Shown: piece after piece, positions 6,807 through 15,247 of the stretch | Layout: the number at the start of each line of letters is the position of its first letter | How positions within the stretch are numbered: the first letter of the stretch is position 1 | NCBI GenBank assembly: GCA_965120355.1 | Contig: CBCPMX010000139.1 | Location: 1 to 23,371, forward strand | Direction of reading: 5' to 3' | DNA length: 23,371 nt | Origin: CBCPMX01 sp965120355 | GTDB taxonomy: Bacteria > Bacillota > Clostridia > Oscillospirales > Oscillospiraceae | The notes under the pieces: generated by a model | Database searches by the model: none | Told to the model about the DNA's origin: nothing | What the model saw: the letters and a program-made list of their open reading frames with translations, nothing else | Program-made: the position numbers and the translations under genes

Positions 6807-8267
6807 ATGGAAGTACGGGATCTGCGCAGTGCCCTGGCACTGCTGGAGACCATGCCAGGGCAGCTGGTGACCACCGACGTGGCGGTGGCCCCCATGGCAG
6901 AGCTGTCCGGCGTCTATCGCTATGTGGGAGCCGGCGGCACCGTCCAGCGGCCCACCACCGTCAACGGGCCGGCCATGCTGTTTCGAACGATCAAGGGCTA
7001 TCCGGACGCCCAGGTGCTCATCGGCCTGCTGGCCAGCCGCCAGCGGGTGGCGGCCCTGCTGGGCTGTAAAAAAGAGGAGCTGGGGCACCTGCTGTGCCGC
7101 TGCGCCCTGAATCCCATCCAGCCGGTGGTCACCAGCGCCCCCGCTCCCTGCCAGGAAGTGGTGCACCTGGCCACCGACCCGGACTTTGACCTGCGGACCC
7201 TGGTGCCGGCCCCCACCAATACGCCCGTGGATGCGGGCCCCTATCTCACCATGGGCATGTGCTACGCCACCCATCCGGACACAGGTCTGTCGGATGTAAC
7301 CATCCACCGGCTTTGTATCCAGGGCCGCGACGAGCTGTCCATCTTTTTGCAGCCCGGTTCCCGGCATATCGGCGCCATGGCAGAGCGGGCGGAGGCGCTG
7401 GGCCAGAATCTGCCCATCTCCGTGTCCATCGGCGTGGACCCGGCCATCGAAGTGGCCTCCTGCTTTGAGCCCCCCACCACGCCCCTGGGCTTCGACGAAC
7501 TCTCCATCGCCGGGGCGCTGCGGGGCCGCCCCGTGGAACTGACGCCCTGCGTCAGCGTCCGGGAGCGGGCCATCGCCCACGCCGAATACGTCCTGGAGGG
7601 GGAAATCCTCACCGGGCAGCGGGTGGTAGAGGATCAGAACAGCCACACCGGCTATGCCATGCCGGAGTTCCCCGGCTATAACGGCGTGGCCTCCCACCAG
7701 TGCTGGCTGCTGAAGGTGAAGGCTGTCACCCATCGCAGGCACCCCATTATGCAGACCTGCATCGGCCCCAGCGAAGAGCACGTCTCCATGGCCGGCATTC
7801 CCACGGAGGCCAGCATTCTCAATCTGCTGGACAAGGCCCTGCCCGGCAAGGTGAAAAACGTCTATGCCCACTCCGCCGGCGGCGGCAAGTATATGGCCAT
7901 CCTCCAGTGCGTCAAGACGGTTCCCACCGACGAGGGCAAACAGCGGCAGGCGGCCCTGCTGGCCTTTTCCGCCTTCCCGGAGCTGAAGCACGTCATTCTG
8001 GTGGACGAGGATGTGGATATTTTTGACTCCAACGACGTCCTCTGGGCCATGAATACCCGCTTCCAGGGCGACCGGGACATTGTAACCATCCCCGGTGTCC
8101 GCTGCCATCCCCTGGACCCCAGCAGCGACCCGGCCTACAGCCCGTCCATCTCCCACAAGGGCATCAGCTGCAAAACCATTTTTGACTGCACGGTGCCGTT
8201 CCATCTGAAGGACAAATTCCAGCGGGCGCAGTTCCTGGACGTGAACCCGGCCAAGTGGCTGGGGTAA
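6807..8267 (+). CDS. lpdC: UbiD-family (LpdC-like) hydroxyarylic acid decarboxylase, probable gallate decarboxylase large subunit
   Basis: A 486-residue UbiD-type decarboxylase, of the usual length. These enzymes use prenylated FMN to remove CO2 from aromatic acids; LpdC forms convert gallate to pyrogallol or protocatechuate to catechol. Visible family features are VNGPAMLFRTIKGYPDAQVL (about 52-71), LSDVTIHRLCIQGRDE with Arg168, the PEFPGYNG segment with Glu287 as the likely catalytic-region acid, and DEDVDIFDSNDV (400-411), a conserved UbiD acidic motif. ATG 6807 follows AAAGGGGA. The gene starts an operon with lpdB-like and lpdD-like genes, and a tannase-like gene lies in the other arm, which favours gallate. 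Vanillate, protocatechuate or 4-hydroxybenzoate remain possible. Confidence 0.85.
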   Translation: MEVRDLRSALALLETMPGQLVTTDVAVAPMAELSGVYRYVGAGGTVQRPTTVNGPAMLFRTIKGYPDAQVLIGLLASRQRVAALLGCKKEELGHLLCRCALNPIQPVVTSAPAPCQEVVHLATDPDFDLRTLVPAPTNTPVDAGPYLTMGMCYATHPDTGLSDVTIHRLCIQGRDELSIFLQPGSRHIGAMAERAEALGQNLPISVSIGVDPAIEVASCFEPPTTPLGFDELSIAGALRGRPVELTPCVSVRERAIAHAEYVLEGEILTGQRVVEDQNSHTGYAMPEFPGYNGVASHQCWLLKVKAVTHRRHPIMQTCIGPSEEHVSMAGIPTEASILNLLDKALPGKVKNVYAHSAGGGKYMAILQCVKTVPTDEGKQRQAALLAFSAFPELKHVILVDEDVDIFDSNDVLWAMNTRFQGDRDIVTIPGVRCHPLDPSSDPAYSPSISHKGISCKTIFDCTVPFHLKDKFQRAQFLDVNPAKWLG

Positions 8268-8322
8268 TGGGTTCCGGCAGAAAAACGCAAATTCCGAAGT
8301 GTATGAAAGCGGTGGTTTTCCT

Positions 8323-8898
8323 TTGAACAGAGAAAAGAACCGTCTGCTGGTGGGCATCACCGGCGCATCCGGCGCACCGCTGGCGGTGGAACTGCTGCGG
8401 CAGCTGCAGGCAATTCCCGACCTTGAACTCCATCTGCTGTTGTCCGCCTGCGGCGCGCTGACGCTGGCCCACGAGTGCGGCATGACGCCGGAGGATCTGG
8501 ATCCCCTGGTCTGCCGGCGCTACGCCAACGACGACTACGGCGCGGCCCCCGCTTCCGGCAGCTTTCCCACAATGGGCATGGTCATTGTGCCGTGCAGTAT
8601 GAAGACCCTGGCAGGCATCGTCAGCGGCTACTGTGAGACCCTGCTGCTGCGGGCGGCAGATGTGACCCTGAAGGAGCGCCGCCCGCTGGTGCTGGTGCCC
8701 CGGGAGTGCCCCTTTGGCACGGTCCACCTGCGGAATCTGACCGCCGCCAGCGAGCTGGGGGCGCGGATTGTGCCGCCGGTCCCGGCTTATTACAACCATC
8801 CAAAAACCATCGAGGATGTCAACCGCCATGTGGTTGGCAAAATTCTCAGTCAGCTGGGGCTGGAAACCGGCCTTGTACAGCAGTGGGAGGGCTTATGA
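8323..8898 (+). CDS. lpdB: UbiX-family flavin prenyltransferase (LpdB-like)
   Basis: A 191-residue UbiX protein, which attaches a dimethylallyl group to FMN to make the prenyl-FMN cofactor needed by the UbiD partner. The Rossmann-like phosphate loop GITGASGAPLA is at residues 11-21. The sequences VPCSMKTLAGIVSGYCE, RAADVTLKERRPLVLVPREC and a C-terminal YNHP segment are typical of the family. The TTG at 8323 is chosen because GGTGG lies 7 nt before it; GTG 8299 is an in-frame alternative without a better site. It lies 55 bp after the decarboxylase gene and overlaps the next gene by 4 bp, so translation is probably coupled. Confidence 0.9.
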   Translation: MNREKNRLLVGITGASGAPLAVELLRQLQAIPDLELHLLLSACGALTLAHECGMTPEDLDPLVCRRYANDDYGAAPASGSFPTMGMVIVPCSMKTLAGIVSGYCETLLLRAADVTLKERRPLVLVPRECPFGTVHLRNLTAASELGARIVPPVPAYYNHPKTIEDVNRHVVGKILSQLGLETGLVQQWEGL

Positions 8899-9236
8899 AT
8901 CAGTTGGAGCTGCAGGTTTTGGGGCAGCCTCTGCGCTGCCGGTGGATTCTTCTGGACGACGGCGCCCAGGTACTGCTGGACGGCGGCCACAAAAGCCATG
9001 TGGGCGCCGTGTCCGTGGCGGAGCCGGACGGCGAAGTCCAGACGCTGACCTTCCCCGGGCACCGGGATCAGGATCTCAGCGCCCCCTGGGCCGCCGCCCT
9101 GGCCCAGAAGCTGGGCTGCCGCGTCTGCGTCACCTGCGGGATTCACTACGACGGCGTCGGCCGGGCGGAGATCGCACAGATCGTGGCAGCAGCCCAGGCG
9201 CTGCTGGAGCAGGTTCTGGCACAGATTGCACCATAG
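8895..9236 (+). CDS. lpdD: LpdD-like small protein of the gallate decarboxylase system
   Basis: A 113-residue protein starting at an ATG that overlaps the lpdB-like stop (ATGA). It resembles LpdD, a small protein that accompanies lpdB/lpdC in gallate decarboxylase loci and is annotated as a prenylated-flavin chaperone or accessory subunit. Visible features are a beta-rich N-terminus (LELQVLGQPLRCRWILLDDG), HKSHVGAVSVAEPDG, a VCVTCGIHYDGVG segment with two Cys and a His, and a C-terminal helix. It is longer than the about 75-residue BsdD/VdcD small subunits, which supports the LpdD reading. It ends the operon before a strong terminator. Confidence 0.78.
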   Translation: MNQLELQVLGQPLRCRWILLDDGAQVLLDGGHKSHVGAVSVAEPDGEVQTLTFPGHRDQDLSAPWAAALAQKLGCRVCVTCGIHYDGVGRAEIAQIVAAAQALLEQVLAQIAP

Positions 9237-9260
9237 GACCCGCATGGCGCGTGAAGCGTT

Positions 9261-9302
9261 CCGGCAGTCAAAAAGCGGCTTTCGCCGCTTTTTGACTGCC
9301 GG
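9261..9302. terminator. Bidirectional intrinsic terminator
   Basis: A perfect 19-bp stem (9261-9279 with 9284-9302) around a TTTC loop. The inner stem GCGGC/GCCGC is flanked by A5 and T5, so both strands carry a GC stem followed by a U-run. It lies between the convergent lpdD-like and GH3 genes and can end both transcripts. Confidence 0.9.
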
Positions 9303-9336
9303 ATTTGACCTGCGCGGACGGCTTTTTGTTTTCCAG

Positions 9337-9372
9337 GCCCGCCTCCGGGAACCGCGGTTCCCGGAGGCGGGC
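9337..9372. repeat. 36-bp perfect palindrome, second hairpin in the convergent gap
   Basis: GCCCGCCTCCGGGAACC and its exact reverse complement meet at a central GC, giving an 18+18 bp palindrome, followed on the plus strand by TTTT. It lies between the terminator at 9261-9302 and the end of the leftward GH3 gene. It may be an additional terminator or a cruciform-forming repeat; no flanking duplication was noticed. Confidence 0.75.
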
Positions 9373-9391
9373 TTTTGCATGGCCGCCGGCC

Positions 9392-11206
9392 TCACACCTT
9401 TGTGTCCCACATGCCGCAGAACGCATCCACGGGATCCACCCCCTCAAACGCGCTCTCTCCGCAGAGCTTTTCCACCAGGGCGTCCAGTGTGCTGTCATTG
9501 GCGTCGTAGGCGTTGATATACGTCCTGGCCTGGGGCACGTCCGCCAGCAGGAAGGGGTGCCCCACGCTGGCCACCACCACCGGCAGCTCGTGGACGTACC
9601 ACGGAATCTGACCGCCGCCCTTGCTCATGGCCCAGGACACCCGCTCGGCGGTCTGGCCGGAACCGTTGACCTGGGCCAGCGTCAGCACCAGGTCCTGTCC
9701 GCTCACAAAGCTCTCCACAGAGGATTTCCCGGCAAAATACAGCATGACAATGTCCGCCGGATTGTGCGCCGGTTCCCGGCCCTCGGCCCGGGCCAGAGCC
9801 GCCTCCTGCTGCTTTTTCTCCAGCATTTTTGTCAGCGGCTCCTCGTAAATCCGCACCTGAAAGCCCCGCGCCTCCAGTCGTTTTTGCACCTTCTCCGCCA
9901 CAGACGGCCCCTGATGGCCGGTGATGACAGAGAAAATGCCGCCGCCGTTTGTCCCCTTCACCGGGACAATGAGAATCCGCGGGTACTTTTCCGGCGTCAG
10001 GGGAAATACGTCCTGCTTGCTCTTGACCAGCGTCACCGCTTTTTCGCTGATTTCCCGGGCCATGGCTTTATGCGCAGGGCAGCCAACAATGGTTTGGACG
10101 GCTTCCCGGGGCGGCATCCGGTCCTTCGGGGCTTTTTTGTGCAGGCCCAGCTTGGCCTTCAGTCCCAGAATCCGCTCCAGGGCCTCCTGGAGACGGGCTT
10201 CCGAAATGACGCCGGTTTGGTAGCCGTCGCGCATATAGCCGAAATCCTCGTCCATGTCGTTGAAGAACAGGAACATGTCGCACCCGGCGGCAATGGCTGC
10301 CGGCAGCAGATCCCGCCGCTTCATGGTGCAGGTCAGGCCCACCATATGGGACGCATCGGTGACAATCAGGCCGTTGAATCCCAGCTTCCCCCGCAGCAGG
10401 CCCTGCAGCAGCTCCGGCGACAGCGTGGCCGGCAGCAGATCCTCGTCCCGCAGGTTGGGGTTCAGCGCCTTGGACCAGGCGGGCTGGAGAATGTGGCCGA
10501 CCATGACGGCCTCCAGGCCGTTGTCTATAAGGCCCTTGTAGACTTTGCCGTAACTGCGCATCCAGGTGTCGCAGTCGGCGGAGTTGACGCTGGGAGACAG
10601 GTGCTGATCCCGCTCGTCCATGCCGTCGCCGGGGAAGTGCTTGGCGCAGCAGGCGAAGCCGGGGTTCTCGTGGGCGCCCCGCAGATACGCCTGGGTCATT
10701 TTGGCCACCACTTCCGCGTCATTGGAAAAGCACCGTTTGGAGATAATAGGGTTGCGCCAGTTCTGGTGGATGTCCGCCAGCGGCGCAAAGCTGAGATTGC
10801 AGCCAATGGCTGCGGCTTCCCGGTTGGCCATGCGGCCCAGCTCATAGGCATAGCGCTCGTCGCCGGTGGCGCCGATTTTCACGGGCATCCCCAACTCGGT
10901 GCCGTCGGTACAGGCGCCGTTGCCGCCGCCCTCGGTGTTGCAGGCAATGAGCAGGGGAATTTTCGCATTTTCCTGCAAAATGCGGTTCTGTTCATAGATG
11001 GCCCCGGCGTCGCCGGGGTTGTAGCGGACGCCGCCAATGTGGAAATTGTCGAGACACGCCTTGAGATATTTTTCTTCCCGCGACGCGCCCATATTGAAAA
11101 AGAGCTGGCCGATTTTTTCCTCCACCGTCATATTGGCGATGGTATCCCGCACCCAGGCCACAGCCTCGTCATCGAGAAAAAAGGGGGATTCGTTCAACGA
11201 TACCAC
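9392..11206 (-). CDS. Glycoside hydrolase family 3 enzyme, NagZ-like catalytic domain
   Basis: A 604-residue protein without a signal peptide, probably cytoplasmic. The N-terminal two-thirds is a GH3 TIM-barrel: NMTVEEKIGQLFF near the start, IGCNLSFAPLADIHQN, KHFPGDGMDERDQHLSPSVN, and GLIVTDASHMVGL with the likely nucleophile Asp. The KHFPGxG...DxH loop is the beta-N-acetylhexosaminidase (NagZ) type, in which His of the loop acts in catalysis. About 250 residues follow as a GH3 C-terminal-type domain, longer than minimal NagZ enzymes. GTG 11206 is fixed by AGGAGG 8 nt upstream. It is transcribed away from the GPH symporter gene. The substrate may be an N-acetylglucosaminide or another beta-glycoside. 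Confidence 0.87.
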   Translation of the reverse strand: MVSLNESPFFLDDEAVAWVRDTIANMTVEEKIGQLFFNMGASREEKYLKACLDNFHIGGVRYNPGDAGAIYEQNRILQENAKIPLLIACNTEGGGNGACTDGTELGMPVKIGATGDERYAYELGRMANREAAAIGCNLSFAPLADIHQNWRNPIISKRCFSNDAEVVAKMTQAYLRGAHENPGFACCAKHFPGDGMDERDQHLSPSVNSADCDTWMRSYGKVYKGLIDNGLEAVMVGHILQPAWSKALNPNLRDEDLLPATLSPELLQGLLRGKLGFNGLIVTDASHMVGLTCTMKRRDLLPAAIAAGCDMFLFFNDMDEDFGYMRDGYQTGVISEARLQEALERILGLKAKLGLHKKAPKDRMPPREAVQTIVGCPAHKAMAREISEKAVTLVKSKQDVFPLTPEKYPRILIVPVKGTNGGGIFSVITGHQGPSVAEKVQKRLEARGFQVRIYEEPLTKMLEKKQQEAALARAEGREPAHNPADIVMLYFAGKSSVESFVSGQDLVLTLAQVNGSGQTAERVSWAMSKGGGQIPWYVHELPVVVASVGHPFLLADVPQARTYINAYDANDSTLDALVEKLCGESAFEGVDPVDAFCGMWDTKV

Positions 11207-11557
11207 AGGGATAACCTCCTAAACTTGGTTGTTCTATGGTGTATGTTTTCCGGAGAACCGCGCTTTTATAATCAATTGGGCGTGTGAATATTTTTCATGG
11301 AGGCCGCGGATCCGCCTCCGCGGCAGACGGCAGGGCACGGCAGTCCGCGCGCTTCCATTCATGGATATTCCTGATTTGCGCCTATCTGTACACTCCCGCT
11401 CATAAAACCGGCTCGGGCTGCACATCCTAATCCCCGGCGGGCGGGGCGGCCCGCCGCTTCGCACCGGGGCGGTCTCCGCGCCGGGACGGAGCATCTCCAG
11501 CGGTCAAAGCGCGCAGCCGCTTTTGACCAGCTGATCCGGCAAAGGAGTGCGTCTGAC
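11207..11557. other. Divergent intergenic region between GH3 and GPH symporter genes
   Basis: 351 bp without a supportable gene. It holds a TATAAT at 11267-11272 (plus strand) lacking a good -35 partner, an AT-rich dyad TGAATATTTTTCA near 11285-11297, an 8-bp stem hairpin at 11303-11324 (GCCGCGGA/TCCGCGGC), and a second GC-rich hairpin near 11438-11457. The promoters of both divergent genes should lie here but cannot be placed with confidence. Confidence 0.4.
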
Positions 11558-12979
11558 ATGGCCAACAGTGCGAATTCCCCGCGGCCCTTTGGAATGCGGG
11601 ACAAAGTAGGCTATCTTTTCGGGGATCTGGCCAACGATTTTACCTTTTTATTCGCGTCCAGCTTTTTGCAGAAATTCTATACCGACGTGCTGGGCATCAC
11701 GCCCTTTTTGGTGGCGGTGTTGTTTGTAACGGCCCGCTGCGTGGACGCCTTCACCGACGTGGGCATGGGCCGCCTTGTGGATACCGCGCCCCTGGGGAAG
11801 GACGGCCGGTTCCGCCCGTGGCTCAAACGGATGGCCGTGCCGCTGCTGGTGAGCAGCGTCCTGATGTATCTGTATCCGGCGGCGCAGCTGCCCTATGGCC
11901 TGCGGGTGGCCTATGTCTTTTTCACCTATATTCTCTGGGGCAGCTTCTGCTACACCGCTGCCAACATTCCCTACGGATCCATGGCCTCCGTGATCACGCC
12001 CGAACCGGGGGAGCGCACCAGCCTGTCTACCTACCGCTCCATCGGGGCCATGCTGGCGTCCATTCCGGTGACGGTGCTCAGCCCCCTGTTCCTGTTCCGG
12101 GAAACCGGCGGCGTACAGACGGTCATTCCCCAACGGTACCTGCTGCTGGCGGTGATTTACGGCGTACTGGCCATGGCATGCTATTTTATCTGCTATGCCA
12201 TGACCACAGAACGGGTACAGCTGCCGCCCAAAACGCCGGAAAAAGGGGCGGGATTCTTCTCACTGGTCAAGGCGCTGCTGCAAAATCGGGCATTGCTGGC
12301 CATCATCGGCGCGGCGCTGGCCATGCTGCTGGCCCAGCTGCTCAACCAGGGCATGACGGTGTACCTGTTCACCGATTACTTCAACTCCGCCGCGCTTATG
12401 AGCGTCACCAATCTGGCCAGCTTCATCCCCATGCTGCTCATGGCCCCGGTGGCCCGGCGGCTGTCGGAGCGGTTCGGCAAAAAGGAGTGCTCCATTGTGG
12501 GCGTGGCAGTAGCAGTCCTGGGGTATGGGGCGCTGTTCGTGCTGCATACCGCCAATCCCTATGTGTATATTGCGCTGATGCTGGTGGCGTCGGTGGGCAT
12601 GGGCTTTTTCAACATGGTCATCTGGGCTTTCATCACCGACATCATTGACTATCAGGAGGTGCGAACCGGCAGCCGGGACGACGGCACGGTCTACGCCGTC
12701 TACTCCTTCAGCCGCAAACTGGGGCAGGCGCTGGCCGGCGGCATCAGCGGCGTGGCCCTGGGGCTCATCGGCTATGTCACCACCACCGGCGGCGAAGCTG
12801 TGACCCAATCCCAGCGGACGCTGGACGGCATCTACAACATCTGCACCGGCGGCCCGGCCATTGCTTATGTGATTGTATTGCTGCTGCTGATTTTTGTCTA
12901 TCCGCTGAACAAGCGGATGGTGGAAGAGAACACCGCCACCCTGAAAGCCCGGCACCAGGAAGGGGGGAGCCGCCTGTGA
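11558..12979 (+). CDS. GPH-family glycoside/sugar:cation symporter
   Basis: A 473-residue membrane protein with about 12 hydrophobic segments, the usual size for glycoside-pentoside-hexuronide symporters of the MFS fold. Signature features are GDLANDFTFLFASSFLQKFY in the first helix, DAFTDVGMGRLVD, GRFRPWL, the IPYGSMASVITP loop, and the late IWAFITDIIDYQEVRTGSRDDG segment that is very characteristic of GPH proteins. These import glycosides or sugars with Na+ or H+. ATG 11558 follows AAAGGAG at 11541-11547. Its stop overlaps the start of the HAD phosphatase gene by 4 bp. It may feed a substrate to the neighbouring GH3 enzymes. Confidence 0.92.
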   Translation: MANSANSPRPFGMRDKVGYLFGDLANDFTFLFASSFLQKFYTDVLGITPFLVAVLFVTARCVDAFTDVGMGRLVDTAPLGKDGRFRPWLKRMAVPLLVSSVLMYLYPAAQLPYGLRVAYVFFTYILWGSFCYTAANIPYGSMASVITPEPGERTSLSTYRSIGAMLASIPVTVLSPLFLFRETGGVQTVIPQRYLLLAVIYGVLAMACYFICYAMTTERVQLPPKTPEKGAGFFSLVKALLQNRALLAIIGAALAMLLAQLLNQGMTVYLFTDYFNSAALMSVTNLASFIPMLLMAPVARRLSERFGKKECSIVGVAVAVLGYGALFVLHTANPYVYIALMLVASVGMGFFNMVIWAFITDIIDYQEVRTGSRDDGTVYAVYSFSRKLGQALAGGISGVALGLIGYVTTTGGEAVTQSQRTLDGIYNICTGGPAIAYVIVLLLLIFVYPLNKRMVEENTATLKARHQEGGSRL

Positions 12980-13854
12980 AGCTGCTGGCAAAACGCCGCG
13001 AAGCCCTGGTCTGCGTCGATTCTGACGGCTGCGCCATGGACAGCATGGACGTCAAGCACATCCGCTGCTTCGGCCCCTGCCTGGTGGAGCAGTGGCAGCT
13101 GGAACCATGGCGGGAACCGGTGCTGCGGCGATGGAACGCGGTCAATCTGTATACCGCGACCCGCGGCGTCAACCGGTTCCGCGGACTGGCCATGGTTCTG
13201 TCCGAGGTAAACGTCCAATATACGCCCATTGCCGGCATCGCCGCCTTTGCGGCCTGGACGGAACACGCGCCGGAGCTGTCCAATGCCGCCGTGGCGCGGC
13301 AGCTGGACGCCTGCCGGGCGGCGGGGGACGCGGAGGCCGGGCTCTGCTTTGAAAAGGCCCTGCGCTGGTCCGAGGCGGTAAACCGGGCCATGGAAGCCCT
13401 GCCGGACGGCGCCATTGGGCCGTTTTCAGGCGTCCGGGAGGGCCTGCAGGCCGCCCATGCCGCGGCGGATGTGGCGGTGGTCTCCAGCGCCAATGGGGAA
13501 GCGGTTCGGGCAGAGTGGACCCGGTTCGGTCTGGCCGGCTGCACCGACTGTATTCTGACCCAGGACGCCGGGACCAAGTCCCACTGCATTTCCATGCTGC
13601 TGCAGCAGGGTTACGGCCGCCAAAACGTGCTGATGGTGGGCGATGCCATAGGCGACCTGCAGGCGGCCCGGGAAAACGGCGTGCTGTTCTATCCCATCCT
13701 GGCCCGCCGGGAGGCTGCCTCCTGGCAAACCTTCCGGGAAGAAGCGCTGCCGCGGTTTCTGCACGGGACGTATGGCGCGGTACAGGCGCAGGAGATTCGC
13801 CGCTTTTTGCACAATCTTGGCACGGAAGACGGAGCGGCTCCTCAGGGCTTATGA
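12976..13854 (+). CDS. HAD-superfamily hydrolase
   Basis: A 292-residue haloacid-dehalogenase-fold protein, most likely a phosphatase. Motif I is VDSDGC with nucleophile Asp15 and Asp17; motif II is VVSSAN; motif III Lys is in DAGTKSHC; motif IV is VGDAIGD. A long helical cap sits between motifs I and II. GTG 12976 overlaps the symporter stop (GTGA) and has a strong AGGGGGGAG site, indicating coupled translation. Coupling to a sugar symporter suggests dephosphorylation of a sugar phosphate, but the substrate is not defined by the sequence. Confidence 0.87.
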   Translation: MKLLAKRREALVCVDSDGCAMDSMDVKHIRCFGPCLVEQWQLEPWREPVLRRWNAVNLYTATRGVNRFRGLAMVLSEVNVQYTPIAGIAAFAAWTEHAPELSNAAVARQLDACRAAGDAEAGLCFEKALRWSEAVNRAMEALPDGAIGPFSGVREGLQAAHAAADVAVVSSANGEAVRAEWTRFGLAGCTDCILTQDAGTKSHCISMLLQQGYGRQNVLMVGDAIGDLQAARENGVLFYPILARREAASWQTFREEALPRFLHGTYGAVQAQEIRRFLHNLGTEDGAAPQGL

Positions 13855-13883
13855 CGCAGTCCCGCTCCCCGGTCAACCGCATT

Positions 13884-13912
13884 TTGACATTTCCCTGTGG
13901 CTGCGCTATAAT
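13884..13912 (+). promoter_or_regulatory. Perfect consensus sigma-A promoter of the AraC gene
   Basis: TTGACA (13884-13889), a 17-bp spacer, and TATAAT (13907-13912): a full match to both hexamers. Predicted start near 13919, 53 nt before the AraC start codon. Strong unregulated expression of the regulator is expected unless a repressor site overlaps; none was evident. Confidence 0.9.
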
Positions 13913-13971
13913 ACATGCAGGAACTTGGACGTCCGCGCCGGCAGGCGCGGCGGGCAAAGGAGGGCAGCCCT

Positions 13972-15012
13972 GTGGAATACGCGGAATTTTTGGCTTCTCT
14001 GCGCCCTCTGGATGCTCAGGAAAAGGCGGCGCAGGCCCAGTTCTACGCCTGGAACGCCCAGCAGGGCCAGCTGCCCCTGTCCGACGGGCGGATCCCCATG
14101 TCCCGGCCCCAGGGCTATACCGTCACCCTGCCGGAGCCGGTGATTTCCGAAGAGGCGGCATTTCCTCCCGGGGCCAACATTGCCCTGACCCGCCATCCGC
14201 GCTATTTCACCAGCGTCCCGCACACCCACGCCTTTTTCGAGCTGGTCTATGTGGTGGAGGGCCACTGCCGCCAGCGCATCGACCAGCAGGAATTTGTCCT
14301 GGAGCAGGGCGACATGTGCATTTTGCCGCCTGGCGTTTATCACGCGCCGGAAGCATTCTCCGAACAGGATCTCTCCATCAATCTGCAGCTGCGCCGCTCG
14401 GCATTCTGGGAGATGTTCGGCGGCCTGCTGACGGCGGGCAATGCCGTATCCGACTTCTTTCTGCGGGTCCTGCGGCAGGCCCAGCCGGAGCACTACCTGA
14501 TCTTTCGGATGCCCGGCGACGAGACCATCCGCCAGTTGGTGGTCTGCATGCTGCAGGAGGACATGCGGCGCGCGCCTTATTACCAGACGGTGCTGGAAGC
14601 CGGCGCACTGCTGCTGTTTTCTCTGATTCTGCGGAACCATTGCGCCCACGCGGCGGTCTATTCTACGGCGGAAAAGCGCACCAACACGGCCATTATTTCC
14701 ATTCTCCACGACCTGGAGGCCAGACCGGAGGACCTGTCTCTGGGCGCCCTGGCGGCGCAGTACGGCTACAGCCCCTCCCACCTGAGCCGGATCTTCCGGG
14801 CGTATACCGGCGAGACGTTCAGCGCCTTCCGCCGGCGGCTGCGCATGCAGCACGCGGCTGCGCTGCTGCGGCAGACAGACCGGTCCATTTCTGAAATCGC
14901 CGCCGGAGAGGGCTATGGCAGCCTCAGCGATTTTTATAAAGCCTTCCGGCAGTTCTACGGCCAGACGCCCCAGGCATACCGCCGCGGCGGCGGGAGGCCG
15001 GACAACGCATAA
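13972..15012 (+). CDS. AraC-family transcriptional regulator
   Basis: A 346-residue AraC protein. The N-terminal half holds a cupin-like ligand-binding domain (HTHAFFELVYVVEGHCRQRI, LEQGDMCILPPGVYHAP). The C-terminal ~95 residues form the double helix-turn-helix (LSLGALAAQYGYSPSHLSRI, FRAYTGETFSAFRRRLRM, ISEIAAGEGYGSLSDFYKAF). GTG 13972 is preferred because AAAGGAGG lies 10 nt upstream. Lying between sugar-transport/phosphatase genes and a large GH3 gene, it probably controls glycoside genes around it, such as the GH3 gene downstream. Confidence 0.9.
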   Translation: MEYAEFLASLRPLDAQEKAAQAQFYAWNAQQGQLPLSDGRIPMSRPQGYTVTLPEPVISEEAAFPPGANIALTRHPRYFTSVPHTHAFFELVYVVEGHCRQRIDQQEFVLEQGDMCILPPGVYHAPEAFSEQDLSINLQLRRSAFWEMFGGLLTAGNAVSDFFLRVLRQAQPEHYLIFRMPGDETIRQLVVCMLQEDMRRAPYYQTVLEAGALLLFSLILRNHCAHAAVYSTAEKRTNTAIISILHDLEARPEDLSLGALAAQYGYSPSHLSRIFRAYTGETFSAFRRRLRMQHAAALLRQTDRSISEIAAGEGYGSLSDFYKAFRQFYGQTPQAYRRGGGRPDNA

Positions 15013-15049
15013 AACCGCAAAAAATCGCACTCTACATTCCAGTTATGAT

Positions 15050-15081
15050 GAAAATCCGCATTGCGTGCAATGCGGATTTTC
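15050..15081. terminator. Intrinsic terminator after the AraC gene
   Basis: A 14-bp perfect stem, GAAAATCCGCATTG / CAATGCGGATTTTC, with a CGTG loop. A T-run inside the 3' arm continues into CTTTATAC. A-run/T-run symmetry makes it potentially bidirectional. It ends the AraC transcript 38 bp after its stop and isolates the downstream GH3 gene. Confidence 0.85.
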
Positions 15082-15113
15082 TTTATACTGAATTGCAGCA
15101 GCCTTGACAGATG

Positions 15114-15129
15114 AACGCCGGCCGGCGTT
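15114..15129. repeat. 16-bp palindrome upstream of the large GH3 gene
   Basis: AACGCCGGCCGGCGTT is self-complementary and lies 119 bp before the GH3 start, 4 bp after a TTGACA-like element (15104-15109) with no good -10 partner. It is a candidate regulator-binding site, but GC-rich palindromes are common in this DNA. Confidence 0.3.
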
Positions 15130-15247
15130 TTCCGGGATTGCGCGTTTTGATGGCAGCAGGCTGCACAACTAGACATAAAGCAGCGCTGATCTCAGGGAAC
15201 TTCCCCATTCCCAATTTCCGTTCACGTTTAGAAAAGGTGGTATCTCA

